Made by a program: the position numbers and the translations under genes
Notes under the pieces: model-generated
Seen by the model: the letters and a program-made list of their open reading frames with translations, nothing else
Databases searched by the model: none
What the model was told of the DNA's origin: nothing
Shown here: positions 8,131 through 15,995 of the stretch, one piece after another
Numbering within the stretch: the stretch's first letter is position 1
Layout: each line of letters begins with the position of its first letter
Source: Litchfieldia salsa
GTDB lineage: Bacteria > Bacillota > Bacilli > Bacillales > Bacillaceae_L
Direction: 5' to 3'
Assembly: GCF_900104555.1 (NCBI RefSeq)
Contig: NZ_FNJU01000018.1
Span: 1 to 59,008 of the forward strand
DNA: 59,008 nucleotides

Positions 8131-8159
8131 GGGGGCAGGAAGTCCCCGACTTTCTTGCC
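8131..8159 (+). promoter_or_regulatory. Hairpin between glmS ribozyme and start codon
   Basis: GGCAGGAAGT pairs with ACTTTCTTGCC, and GGGG can alternatively pair with the CCCC in the loop. It ends 12 bases before the AGGAGG that serves glmS. There is no T run, so it is not a normal terminator. Its role is unknown. Confidence 0.4.
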
Positions 8160-8184
8160 TCTACTTACTAGGAGGACATAATAA

Positions 8185-9987
8185 ATGTGCGGAATTGTTG
8201 GTTATATTGGTCAAAATGATACAAAGGAAATCTTATTAAAGGGACTTGAAAAGCTTGAATACCGTGGATACGATTCAGCTGGAATTGCTATCATGAACGA
8301 AAACGGTGTGCATGTGTTCAAAGAAAAAGGACGTATTGCAGTACTTCGTGAAACAGTTGACTTTAATGTAGAATCTTCCGTTGGTATTGGTCATACAAGA
8401 TGGGCAACACACGGTGTGCCAAGTCAGGTAAACGCACATCCGCATCAAAGTGAGTCTGAGCGTTTTACGCTTGTTCATAATGGAGTTATTGAAAATTACT
8501 CAAAGCTTAAGAGAGAATATTTAAAAGATATGGAACTAAAGAGCGAAACTGATACTGAGGTTGTCGTTCAAATCATTGAGAAATTTGTGAATGAAGGCAA
8601 AGAAGTTGAAGAAGCATTTCGTCATACTTTAGGCTTATTAAAGGGATCATATGCGATTGCTTTACTAGATAAGCAAAACACAGAGAAAATTTATGTAGCT
8701 AAAAATAAAAGTCCATTACTTGTAGGGCTTGGAGATAACTTCAACGTTGTTGCAAGTGATGCAATGGCTATGCTACAAGTTACTGATCAATATGTTGAGC
8801 TAATGGATAAAGAGATTGTCCTTGTAACTAAGGATTCAGTAACGATTAAGACATTAAGTGGTGATATCGTTGAGCGTGGATCATACACTGCAGAGCTAGA
8901 TGCTAGTGATATTGAAAAGGGAACATACCCACATTATATGTTAAAAGAAATTGATGAGCAGCCAGTGGTGATTCGTAAAATTATCCAACAGTATCAGGAT
9001 GATCAAGGCGAATTGACAATAAGTGCTGACATTATTGATGCTGTTAATGAAGCTGACAGAATCTATATTATCGCTGCAGGAACAAGTTATCATGCAGGAT
9101 TAGTTGGTAAACAGTTCATTGAAAAAATGGCTCATATTCCAGTTGAAGTTCATGTTGCGAGCGAGTTTTCTTATAATATGCCACTTCTTTCTGAAAAACC
9201 ATTGTTTGTCTTTATCTCACAAAGTGGTGAAACAGCAGATAGCCGTTCAGTATTAGTACAGGTTAAAGAACATGGCTATAAAACATTAACAATTACAAAC
9301 GTACCTGGTTCAACGCTTTCTCGTGAAGCTGATCATACATTACTTCTATTTGCAGGTCCTGAGATTGCAGTTGCTTCTACAAAAGCCTATACAGCTCAAA
9401 TGGCAGTGTTATCAATTCTAGCAGCTGTTGCTGGTAAAGCTCGTGGAGTGAATTTAGAATTTGATTTAAGTCAAGAGCTTGGAATCATTGCGAATGGTAT
9501 GGAAGTACTATGTGATTCGAAAGAAGAAATGGAGGAAATTGCACGTAATTTCCTTGCAACAACGCGTAACTGTTTCTTCATTGGTCGTGCAGTTGATTAT
9601 TATGTTGGTTTAGAAGGGTCATTGAAGTTAAAAGAAATTTCATATATCCAAGCAGAAGGATTTGCTGGTGGAGAATTAAAGCATGGAACAATTGCCTTAA
9701 TTGAAGAAGGCACACCAATCATTGCCTTAGCAACACAAGAGCACGTTAACTTAAGCATTCGTGGTAACGTAAAAGAAGTAGTGGCTCGTGGTGCAAACCC
9801 TTGTATCATCTCAATGAAGGGCCTTGAAGAAGAAGACGATGCATTTGTTTTACCAGTTGTTAATGAATTACTAACACCGCTTGTATCTGTCATTCCATTA
9901 CAGTTAATTTCTTATTACGCAGCACTTCACCGTGATTGTGATGTAGATAAGCCACGTAACTTGGCGAAATCTGTTACGGTTGAGTAA
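8185..9987 (+). CDS. glmS: Glutamine-fructose-6-phosphate aminotransferase (isomerizing)
   Basis: GlmS makes glucosamine 6-phosphate from fructose 6-phosphate and glutamine, committing carbon to cell-wall synthesis. The 600-residue protein begins MCGIVGYIG, so Cys2 is the glutaminase nucleophile once Met is removed. The N-terminal glutaminase domain (to about residue 240) is followed by two SIS sugar-isomerase domains, with SQSGETADS and the C-terminal [18 protein letters not shown] precedes the ATG. It is controlled by the ribozyme in its leader and ends before a strong terminator. Confidence 0.97.
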   Translation: MCGIVGYIGQNDTKEILLKGLEKLEYRGYDSAGIAIMNENGVHVFKEKGRIAVLRETVDFNVESSVGIGHTRWATHGVPSQVNAHPHQSESERFTLVHNGVIENYSKLKREYLKDMELKSETDTEVVVQIIEKFVNEGKEVEEAFRHTLGLLKGSYAIALLDKQNTEKIYVAKNKSPLLVGLGDNFNVVASDAMAMLQVTDQYVELMDKEIVLVTKDSVTIKTLSGDIVERGSYTAELDASDIEKGTYPHYMLKEIDEQPVVIRKIIQQYQDDQGELTISADIIDAVNEADRIYIIAAGTSYHAGLVGKQFIEKMAHIPVEVHVASEFSYNMPLLSEKPLFVFISQSGETADSRSVLVQVKEHGYKTLTITNVPGSTLSREADHTLLLFAGPEIAVASTKAYTAQMAVLSILAAVAGKARGVNLEFDLSQELGIIANGMEVLCDSKEEMEEIARNFLATTRNCFFIGRAVDYYVGLEGSLKLKEISYIQAEGFAGGELKHGTIALIEEGTPIIALATQEHVNLSIRGNVKEVVARGANPCIISMKGLEEEDDAFVLPVVNELLTPLVSVIPLQLISYYAALHRDCDVDKPRNLAKSVTVE

Positions 9988-10019
9988 ATAGACCTGTGAT
10001 TTAAAATGAAAGAAAAAAC

Positions 10020-10058
10020 AACAACCCCTTTGGTAATTTGCTAAAGGGGTTGTTTCTT
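10020..10058 (+). terminator. Terminator of glmS
   Basis: AACAACCCCTTT pairs with AAAGGGGTTGTT around an 11-base loop, followed by TCTTT. The reverse strand also has T-rich flanks. Confidence 0.85.
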
Positions 10059-10228
10059 TAGAAACTTAGAATATCTTAACTATTGTATTACATAATCTTT
10101 CTTCTGTATTGAAAACATCCTTTAAATATAGGGATAAAGTACTAATCTTTTTTATTTTACTTTCATTTATAACAAGATAGTTTGGACAGGCAACGAAATG
10201 AAGGAACTAATATATACTTTTGAAGAAG

Positions 10229-10774
10229 TCAAACAGTCTTATATTTGGACTTTAATCGATCAACTATAGCCTTGCTGAGTATAGATATGATGATTAGACT
10301 TAAAAATGATAAGTGTGCATTCCAACTTTTTTCTGAATAAATATTAACCATTTTCATAAGAGGTAGTGTGGCATATGAAATTAAGGCTGCAAAAATACTA
10401 TTTGCTATGAGGAAGTATTTCCATTGCTCATAACGGCTATATAGGATACAAAAGCCAATGGGAATTATGAAAAGGTTTGCTGGTAACATTGTTGGTATGA
10501 TTGGTTCTAGTTGTATTCGATAATCGTACCAATCCAATGCTGTAGCAACATCATCTAAATTTTTATTAAAGATATAAATTAAACCTAGATAGGCAATTGC
10601 AGAAAGAGCATTTTCCTTCTTAATAAAAATGAACAATAATATAAGAGATAGAACACAAATAGTGACTAGCATCCACCATTGCTAAGTAAACAATGTATGG
10701 GTAGTCCAAAGCTCTATTCTCAGGTCTGTTAATTGGTTAGAAACTTTGTCTATCTTTTTTCCAAGTTCGTCCAT
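10229..10774 (-). pseudogene. CBO0543-type membrane protein gene with in-frame TAG
   Basis: On the minus strand AGGAGGTG precedes an ATG at 10774. Translation starts MDELGKKIDKVSNQL and reads through ELWTTHTLFT to a TAG at 10684-10682, after which the same frame continues QWWMLVTIC to 10229. The remaining 147 residues hold several membrane helices and the YDYR and PTMLPANLFIIPI segments that I associate with the CBO0543 family of small membrane proteins. Family members carry an N-terminal part of this kind ending near LF-x-x-QWW, so the TAG most likely replaces a tryptophan or similar codon. The internal ATG at 10672 has no clear ribosome binding site. I read it as a recent nonsense mutation. 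Function of the family is unknown to me. Confidence 0.75.
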
Positions 10775-11006
10775 TTTACACCTCCTAGAATTTATCGTTT
10801 CCATTACTCTCACTTTAATGTGAAAGAATGCAAAAAATCAATTTTTATAAAGTTAGATAGTTAAACCTGTTTAATCTCTTATAAACGCTATTAAAAGATA
10901 ATTTGATCTTCGACGCAATGATTGAAGCGCAAATATTGAATAACATCTATATTTAAAACACCTTTATTTTTATATTTTTAAAAAATAGTATACGAGAGGA
11001 GTAAAT

Positions 11007-12227
11007 ATGACAACAATCCTTTTAATCATCATATATTTAGCTTTTATTAGTTTGGGGTTACCTGACTCATTGTTGGGGGCTGCTTGGCCTATCATGCAGT
11101 TGGATTTTGGAGCGCCATTTGAGACAGCTGGTTTCCTTTTTATGACGATTGCCGGTGGTACAATTATTTCCAGTTTAGTTAGTGGAAAGGTGCTTAGGCG
11201 GTTCGGAACAGGCAAGGTGACATGTGTTAGCGTCCTTTTGACTGCTTGTGCTTTGCTAGGATTTCAGTTTGCTCCATCGATTGCATGGTTATTTGTATGT
11301 GCGATTCCACTTGGATTAGGAGCGGGGGCTATCGATACAGGATTAAATGATTATGTTGCTAACAATTATAAGGCACATCATATGAGTTGGTTGCATTGCT
11401 TTTGGGGTGTAGGAGCAACACTTGGTCCTCTCATTATGGCTCAGTTTATTATGGGAGAAGCATCTTGGAGAAGCGGGTATTTTATTATTTTTGGTCTCCA
11501 ATTTGTATTGGTGGTCATTCTTCTTTTAACTTTACCGTTATGGAAAAAGGTGAAGGAAAGCAACAAAAATGCTGTAGATGAAGAGAACGATGATTCAATG
11601 GGTTTCGTTAATGACTTAGATGCGAAAGATATAAAACCTATTAAACTTAGAGGTGTGAAACTGGCTCTTGTATCCTTTATGTTTTATTGTTCTGTAGAAG
11701 CGTCTATTGGACTTTGGGGAAGTAGTTTCTTGGTAAATGTCAAAGGCTTACATGCGGCAACTGCTGCACAGTGGGTTTCCTTTTATTTCGCAGGCATTAC
11801 TTTAGGTCGCTTTATTACGGGCTTTATTACCTTTAAAATAGCAAACCGTACTCTTATTAGAGTAGGACAAATTACAGCATTATTTGGAGCTATTATTTTG
11901 TTCTTACCGCTGCCTGTTATTTTCTCATTACTTGGTTTTATAATTGTGGGGGTGGGATTAGCACCGATTTTTCCCTGCATGATGCATGAAACTCCTACAC
12001 GTTTCGGGAAAAAACATTCTCAGACAATTATGGGTTATCAAGTGGCAATTGCTTATACAGGCACTACATTTATGCCACCTCTCCTTGGTTTCATTGCGTC
12101 ACATACAACCATTGGGATCTTGCCAACTTTTATTTTGATTTTCATTTTGGTAATGCTGTTAAGCTCAGAAAAATTAAATAAAATAATTTTAGTAAGAAGT
12201 AATAAGCCAAGTTCTTATTTATTGTAA
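11007..12227 (+). CDS. MFS transporter, substrate unknown
   Basis: The 406-residue protein has about 12 hydrophobic segments in two halves joined by a charged loop near residues 180-210 (KKVKESNKNAVDEEND), the major facilitator fold. The motif VLRRFGTGK after the second helix resembles the MFS loop 2-3 motif. AGAGGAG lies before the ATG. Overall layout and several segments (FWGVGATLGP, ITLGRFITGF) suggest the FucP/YfkF-like branch of sugar or drug transporters, but the substrate cannot be read from sequence. It stands alone, with no operon partner. Confidence 0.85.
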   Translation: MTTILLIIIYLAFISLGLPDSLLGAAWPIMQLDFGAPFETAGFLFMTIAGGTIISSLVSGKVLRRFGTGKVTCVSVLLTACALLGFQFAPSIAWLFVCAIPLGLGAGAIDTGLNDYVANNYKAHHMSWLHCFWGVGATLGPLIMAQFIMGEASWRSGYFIIFGLQFVLVVILLLTLPLWKKVKESNKNAVDEENDDSMGFVNDLDAKDIKPIKLRGVKLALVSFMFYCSVEASIGLWGSSFLVNVKGLHAATAAQWVSFYFAGITLGRFITGFITFKIANRTLIRVGQITALFGAIILFLPLPVIFSLLGFIIVGVGLAPIFPCMMHETPTRFGKKHSQTIMGYQVAIAYTGTTFMPPLLGFIASHTTIGILPTFILIFILVMLLSSEKLNKIILVRSNKPSSYLL

Positions 12228-12261
12228 TTACATATATCTAGGGATTGCATTCCAAAATGAA

Positions 12262-12289
12262 AGGGGACATCCGCTGTGTGATGTCCCCT
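12262..12289 (+). terminator. Hairpin after MFS gene
   Basis: AGGGGACATC pairs with GATGTCCCCT around an eight-base loop. CTGCAAAA follows, without a T run, so termination may be weak or need help from the downstream array. Confidence 0.5.
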
Positions 12290-12298
12290 CTGCAAAAT

Positions 12299-12485
12299 TA
12301 AGCGGATATTTTCCGGTTAGTTTCAGAATAAAATATGATTCTGTTTATATAAGCGGAGTTTTTCCGTTTAATCAAAGTAAAATTCCCCATTTTTGCTTTT
12401 TTTGAGTTAATAGGAGGAATCTTTCCGTCTATTTAACGTAGTTTCATTGCTCTTTCCTAAATAAGAGTAATTTCTCCGTTTAATT
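12299..12485. repeat. Degenerate tandem array of GCGG...CCGC-type palindromes
   Basis: Four related units carry AAGCGGATATTTTCCG, AAGCGGAGTTTTTCCG, AGGAGGAATCTTTCCG and AGAGTAATTTCTCCG. The TTCCG or equivalent positions are 12311, 12362, 12423 and 12474, giving steps of 51, 61 and 51. Each unit is a short imperfect palindrome. The array fills the junction between the rightward MFS gene and the leftward TerC operon. Confidence 0.7.
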
Positions 12486-12504
12486 AACAAATCCTCTATT
12501 CAGA

Positions 12505-12702
12505 TTATTCACTTTGTAAAATACCCTCTTTACTAAATACTTTTACCTGAATGATTCGTTTCTCATCCATCTCCTCCACTTGGAAGACAAAGTTCTGAAA
12601 TTCTACTGTTGGTTTTTGGTCCAAAGTCGGGATATAACCAAGTTGGCCGATAAAGAATCCGCTTAATGTATCATATTCTTCTCCTTCTACATGTCTAGCT
12701 GT
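12505..12702 (-). pseudogene. C-terminal CorC/HlyC domain remnant
   Basis: Minus-strand frame after the terC stop reads EEYDTLSGFFIGQLGYIP and later VFQVEEMDEKRIIQVKV, then a stop at 12507-12505. This is the characteristic transporter-associated CorC/HlyC domain found at the C-terminus of CNNM hemolysin-type proteins and of TerC-CBS-CorC fusions. There is no start codon and a TGA stands just upstream, so it is a remnant of about 65 codons. It may come from a deleted hemolysin-like gene or from a longer TerC fusion that lost its middle. Confidence 0.7.
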
Positions 12703-13483
12703 TCAATTTAACCTCTTCATCAAGTGGTGCTTCTACTTTCTCCTTAGACAAGAACCAACCTCCAACAGCAATTGATATTAAGATCACATAAAACATGATT
12801 TTCCATGTATATGAATGGGCGAAGCCATATGGAATTATCGCAATATCAGGGTGTGATAATGTTAGAACTGTTAGCTTAACCCCAACCATTCCAACAATTA
12901 GGAAGGCAGCTATCTCGAGAGAAGGTCTCTTTCTCAATAAATCCACGAAAATATTTGCGGCAAATCGCATAATAATTAATCCTATGAAACCACCAAGGAA
13001 TATAACGATGAAATGCCCTGCGTTCATTCCGCCAATTTCTCCAATTGGTAGGTGTGGTAATGTTACAGCTAATGCAACAGCAGCTAAAATTGAGTCAATA
13101 GCAAACGCGATATCTGCTAGCTCTACCTTGATTACTGTTCCCCAGAAACCTGATTTCTTTTTTTCCTTTTTGCTTTCTTCTGTTTCTTTTTTCTTTATTA
13201 ACGTTTTTCTTAAGATATGATTTGCCGCAATTAACAATAGGTATAAAGCTCCTATTGCCTGTACTTGCCAAACATCAACAAGAAACGAAATCATGAACAA
13301 CGAAGCTAATCTAAAGACAAATGCTCCGGCTAAACCATAAAACAATGCCTTTTTTCTTTCTTCTTCAGGAAGGTGTTTTACCATGATAGCTAATACTAAA
13401 GCATTATCAGCTGCTAATAAACCTTCTAACAAAATTAAAACAATTAATACCCAACCATACTCAAACAATATTGAAAATTCCAA
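12695..13483 (-). CDS. TerC family membrane protein (MeeF/MeeY-type Mn exporter)
   Basis: The 262-residue protein has about seven membrane helices. It carries the two acidic TerC motifs, EGLLAADNALVLA near residue 20 and ELADIAFAIDSILAA near residue 125, which supply the metal ligands in this family. The closest B. subtilis relatives I recognise are YceF and YkoY (MeeF and MeeY), reported to export manganese and help metallate secreted enzymes. It is the last gene of the leftward operon that begins with a yybP-ykoY riboswitch, and that manganese control supports this role. DUF1232 ends only 13 bases upstream. A CorC/HlyC remnant follows. Confidence 0.88.
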   Translation of the reverse strand: MEFSILFEYGWVLIVLILLEGLLAADNALVLAIMVKHLPEEERKKALFYGLAGAFVFRLASLFMISFLVDVWQVQAIGALYLLLIAANHILRKTLIKKKETEESKKEKKKSGFWGTVIKVELADIAFAIDSILAAVALAVTLPHLPIGEIGGMNAGHFIVIFLGGFIGLIIMRFAANIFVDLLRKRPSLEIAAFLIVGMVGVKLTVLTLSHPDIAIIPYGFAHSYTWKIMFYVILISIAVGGWFLSKEKVEAPLDEEVKLNS

Positions 13484-13496
13484 TTAAAACTGCCCC

Positions 13497-13784
13497 CTAA
13501 TTATCTAGCTTATATTTATCTTTTAGTGATTGTGGTGCGATTTTCACCATTCTTTCTACTACGAACGTTGCAATGACAACATCATCGATGATTCCGAAAA
13601 AGGTGAAGAAGTCAGGAATCAAATCAAAGGGAAAAAATGCATAAGTTAGAATGATAAGTGCTCCAAGTGCCTTATGATGTGTCATTACTTCTTTTGATAG
13701 AAAGAAATCTTTTGAAAAAGGGATGATTTTCCAAAATTTAAAAACGAACTTCATCCTTTTTAAGAATTTAAACAAGAGCATCAC
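13497..13784 (-). CDS. DUF1232 (YkvA-type) membrane protein
   Basis: A 95-residue protein with the DUF1232 signature: HKALGALIILTYAFFPFDLIPDF (given here as family pattern, core YAFFPFDLIPDF), followed by IIDD. One or two hydrophobic segments suggest membrane association. The biochemical role of the family is not established. It lies between the Spo0M-like gene and terC in the riboswitch-led operon, and such proteins often accompany ion-transport genes. Confidence 0.8.
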   Translation of the reverse strand: MMLLFKFLKRMKFVFKFWKIIPFSKDFFLSKEVMTHHKALGALIILTYAFFPFDLIPDFFTFFGIIDDVVIATFVVERMVKIAPQSLKDKYKLDN

Positions 13785-13813
13785 CTACCTATAGTAAAAT
13801 ACTAATTCGTATA

Positions 13814-14200
13814 TTAAACAATTTGAATGAGATCTTGGTCTATACTTTTAACCCCTTCCTTAAAATGTAACCTCGTTTTGAAACGATATGTTGTTTCAGA
13901 ACCAGAAGGTAATAACTCTGATGGAAGTTTGAAAGAAAATGGAATTTGGTTAGACTCTTCTGACTGAAGAAGGGTAGAAGTCAAGATGGTTGTAGAATCT
14001 AAGATCGCTTCTTCTTCTCCCGCTTCTCGAATCCTTACAAAATCACAGTCTATTCGTTTAAGCTGTTGCTCAATGGTTCCTCCTTTTAAAAAGAAATAAC
14101 CCTTAATAAGTTCACCAGGAGTATAGGATTCTTTAGATAAGACAAGATCAATTTTTGCTGAGCCTATTCCTAAAAGAGACATGTATTTCCTTAGTAACAA
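13814..14200 (-). CDS. Short Spo0M-like (arrestin-fold) sporulation control protein
   Basis: The 128-residue protein starts MLLRKYMSLLGIGSAKIDL and continues SYTPGELIKGYFFLKGG, matching the N-terminal arrestin-like domain of Spo0M. Full Spo0M is about 258 residues, so only one domain is present. I choose the TTG at 14200 because GGAGGG lies eight bases upstream and the spacing to GIGSAKID matches the family. An ATG at 14182 with a weaker AAGGA site is the alternative. It follows the FbpB-like and Spo0E-like genes in the same operon, which gives the cluster a sporulation flavour. Function is inferred from the family only. Confidence 0.75.
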   Translation of the reverse strand: MLLRKYMSLLGIGSAKIDLVLSKESYTPGELIKGYFFLKGGTIEQQLKRIDCDFVRIREAGEEEAILDSTTILTSTLLQSEESNQIPFSFKLPSELLPSGSETTYRFKTRLHFKEGVKSIDQDLIQIV

Positions 14201-14235
14201 TTTATATGCCCTCCATATTATTTTGTTTTGTTTGT

Positions 14236-14349
14236 TTAAATTCGATCTTCAATTCGCTTTTCAATTTGTTCAATCCGTGTTTTATCTCTTAATAATTCTT
14301 CTTTGTTTCTTAGAATTAACATTGATAATGATTGATGGCTTTTCTTCAT
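14236..14349 (-). CDS. FbpB-like small basic protein
   Basis: A 37-residue reading frame, MKKSHQSLSMLI through RIEDRI. The pattern NKEELLRDKTRIEQIEKRIE matches the short Fur-regulated basic protein B family, which in B. subtilis takes part in the iron-sparing response. Its ATG overlaps the stop of the Spo0E-like gene (ATGA), so it is translationally coupled. The identification rests on a short motif; it could be an uncharacterised coiled-coil peptide. No Fur box is visible, and control here would come from the manganese riboswitch. Confidence 0.6.
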   Translation of the reverse strand: MKKSHQSLSMLILRNKEELLRDKTRIEQIEKRIEDRI

Positions 14350-14513
14350 TTTAAGTACTCCCCTCGATCATATTGATATTTCCAAATCAGTGTGTCTAGC
14401 TTCTGGCTTTGTATGACTGTTTCTGTATGTGTGAAGCCATTTGCTTTAACAATTGCAGCCAATCTTTCTGTTTCCTTTGATATAGCATCTAGTAATATCT
14501 TGTCATGATTCAT
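14346..14513 (-). CDS. Spo0E-like aspartyl-phosphate phosphatase
   Basis: A 55-residue protein containing the Spo0E signature SQKLDTLIWKY (S-Q-x-L-D-x-L-I) after an amphipathic first helix. Members dephosphorylate Spo0A~P and so delay sporulation. AAGGAG lies before the ATG. It is the first gene after the riboswitch and its two terminators, and its stop overlaps the next start. Family membership is clear; whether it acts on Spo0A here is inferred. Confidence 0.8.
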   Translation of the reverse strand: MNHDKILLDAISKETERLAAIVKANGFTHTETVIQSQKLDTLIWKYQYDRGEYLK

Positions 14514-14544
14514 ACTGTTAGTCTCCTTATCGAAGTCTAAAATA

Positions 14545-14582
14545 TAAAAAAACCTTTGCCATATAATTTGGCAAAGGTTTTA
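14545..14582 (-). terminator. Second terminator in the riboswitch leader
   Basis: On the minus strand AAACCTTTGCC pairs with GGCAAAGGTTT around a nine-base loop, followed by TTTTATATTTT. It lies between the first terminator and the Spo0E-like gene. Confidence 0.8.
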
Positions 14583-14593
14583 AAGATACAAAA

Positions 14594-14620
14594 AGACCTC
14601 TACCGATTGGTAAAGGTCTT
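14594..14620 (-). terminator. Expression-platform terminator of the Mn riboswitch
   Basis: On the minus strand AGACCTTTACC pairs with GGTAGAGGTCT around a four-base loop, then TTTTTGT. Its 5' arm (GACCTTT) is also the 3' strand of the aptamer's closing helix with CTAAAGGGG, so ligand binding and termination compete. Confidence 0.8.
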
Positions 14621-14712
14621 GCTAACAACGTGATGGTTGCCAACAAAGCCGAGAGTTATACACTCCGAAATGACGACTCTGCTGTAAAAGCTACTCCCCT
14701 TTAGGAGAAACA
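14611..14712 (-). ncRNA. yybP-ykoY manganese riboswitch
   Basis: Minus-strand sequence runs CTAAAGGGGAGTAGC at the 5' side, GTCGTCATTTCGGAG in the middle, and GGCAACCATCACGTTG with AGCAAGACCTTT at the 3' side. These are the conserved blocks of the yybP-ykoY element, which senses Mn2+ and turns expression on by preventing termination. Two terminators follow. The controlled operon ends in terC, a known partner of this riboswitch, but four small genes lie in between. Confidence 0.82.
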
Positions 14713-14731
14713 TATTTAATTGATTAAGCTA

Positions 14732-14760
14732 ATAGTATGTTATATATTATGATTTGTCAA
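14732..14760 (-). promoter_or_regulatory. Sigma-A promoter of the riboswitch operon
   Basis: On the minus strand TTGACA (14760-14755), a 17-base spacer and TACTAT (14737-14732). Transcription would start near 14725, just before the aptamer. Confidence 0.85.
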
Positions 14761-14813
14761 CAACATTTTGAAAATTCGTTATGTTGGCTACTTTGCCATG
14801 TATTCATAACTGT

Positions 14814-15827
14814 TTAATTTAATGCTTGATCTAGTGTTTCTAGGTTTTTTCTCATTAAGCTAAAAAAGTCCTCTCCATTTTTTTTATCTTCTTCTGTTAG
14901 TACGGATAAGTTATGTATTTTAAGTGGCTCAGCATTAATTTCTTTACGAATAACCTCAGCTAATATTGGTTTGACATTTTGTTCGAAAATAACGAATTTG
15001 ATTTGCTTATCTTTTGCAAGATCAATGATTCTTTTTAGTTCCTGTTGAGACGGCTCATTTGATTGAGAAAGACCAGCTACTGGAATTTGGTGTATGCCAT
15101 AGCTTTCTTCCCAATAACCATAAGCAGCATGAGATACAATCATCTCTGGTTGATTCTTTGAAGCAACTAAGTTATGAAATTCATTGTCTAGATTTTTAAG
15201 CTCACTTTTTAGTGTTTCAAAATTTTTCTCAAATTGCTCCTTAGTATCAGGGCTTAGTTCTACAAGGGTATTCTTGATGTTTTCTGCGAGTATAATGGAA
15301 CGATGAGGGTCAAGCCATATATGAGGATCAAAATCTCCATGGCTGTGTCCATGTTCATCATCTTCGTTGTGATTGTCTGGGTGTTCGTGACTATCTTCAT
15401 CGTTATGATCGTCTTCGTGCCCGTGATCTTCCTCCTCAAATGAGATTGTTTCAACCCCATGTGAGGCTTCTACTATTAGCACTTTTTCATTCTTGAGTGC
15501 TGCTCCAATTTTTTCGGAGAAAGGTTCCATTCCTAGGCCGTTATAAATAAATGCATCGGCTTCAGCTATGTTAATCATCTGTTTTGACGTTGGTTGATAT
15601 GTATGGGCATCGGATCCTGGAGGGAGTATCGTTTCAACATCGACATGTTCACCGCCAATTCTCTTTGTGAAGTCTTCTAACGGATAAATAGTCGTATATA
15701 TCTTTAGTTGTTTGACGTCCTCTTTTTGTACTGTTGTTGTGGATGTGTCTGTTTGCTCGTTATTACAACCGGCTAGTATTAGAAATAGAACGATTAAAAC
15801 ACCCGATAATGATTGTTTAAATTGCAA
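14814..15827 (-). CDS. znuA: Zinc ABC transporter substrate-binding lipoprotein
   Basis: The protein captures zinc outside the cell for an ABC importer. From the TTG at 15827 it has 337 residues: a signal peptide ending at the lipobox LAGC, the metal-binding IYPLEDF segment, a loop very rich in His, Asp and Glu (near residues 135-170), then HIWLDPH and SHAAYGYW, which carry further His ligands. AAAGGGAG lies about 12 bases before the TTG. The frame stays open further upstream, but a Zur-like box at 15860 makes that part regulatory. The permease and ATPase genes are absent here, so they must be elsewhere. Confidence 0.9.
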   Translation of the reverse strand: MQFKQSLSGVLIVLFLILAGCNNEQTDTSTTTVQKEDVKQLKIYTTIYPLEDFTKRIGGEHVDVETILPPGSDAHTYQPTSKQMINIAEADAFIYNGLGMEPFSEKIGAALKNEKVLIVEASHGVETISFEEEDHGHEDDHNDEDSHEHPDNHNEDDEHGHSHGDFDPHIWLDPHRSIILAENIKNTLVELSPDTKEQFEKNFETLKSELKNLDNEFHNLVASKNQPEMIVSHAAYGYWEESYGIHQIPVAGLSQSNEPSQQELKRIIDLAKDKQIKFVIFEQNVKPILAEVIRKEINAEPLKIHNLSVLTEEDKKNGEDFFSLMRKNLETLDQALN

Positions 15828-15859
15828 AATAAAGTCATCTCCCTTTAAGTTCACTAAAT

Positions 15860-15880
15860 AAATAGTAATCATTCCTATTT
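15860..15880. promoter_or_regulatory. Zur-like box 1
   Basis: AAATAGTAATCATTCCTATTT resembles the Zur operator (palindrome around TCGTAATNATTACGA), with changes in both arms. It lies 33 bases before the znuA start. The three boxes share AAATAGTAAT. Confidence 0.65.
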
Positions 15881-15923
15881 AGGTGGTATTATGATAGTAA
15901 ATATAGCAAGACATACACCTAGT

Positions 15924-15944
15924 AAATAGTAATCATTACGATTT
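15924..15944. promoter_or_regulatory. Zur-like box 2
   Basis: AAATAGTAATCATTACGATT plus T differs from the B. subtilis Zur consensus at about two positions in the left arm. It lies midway in the divergent znuA-cobW promoter region. Confidence 0.8.
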
Positions 15945-15966
15945 ATTATATGGATTGAAAGATCGT

Positions 15967-15995
15967 TTGTAAACCAAAATTGTATTTTTTACTAT
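15967..15995 (+). promoter_or_regulatory. Candidate promoter of the CobW operon
   Basis: TTGTAA, a 17-base spacer and TACTAT. It lies between Zur-like boxes 2 and 3, so repressor bound at either could block it. Confidence 0.5.

Noticed and set aside
12262..12289. Strong stem after the MFS gene as a proven intrinsic terminator
   Set aside because: There is no T run after the stem, so I list it only as a possible terminator.
12795..13220. 141-codon rightward frame opposite terC
   Set aside because: It is the reverse strand of an intact TerC gene with full family motifs; it has no ribosome binding site and no family match.
15828..15872. Upstream extension of znuA to 15872
   Set aside because: The extension would include a Zur-like box and the ribosome binding site, and would put 15 odd residues before the signal peptide.
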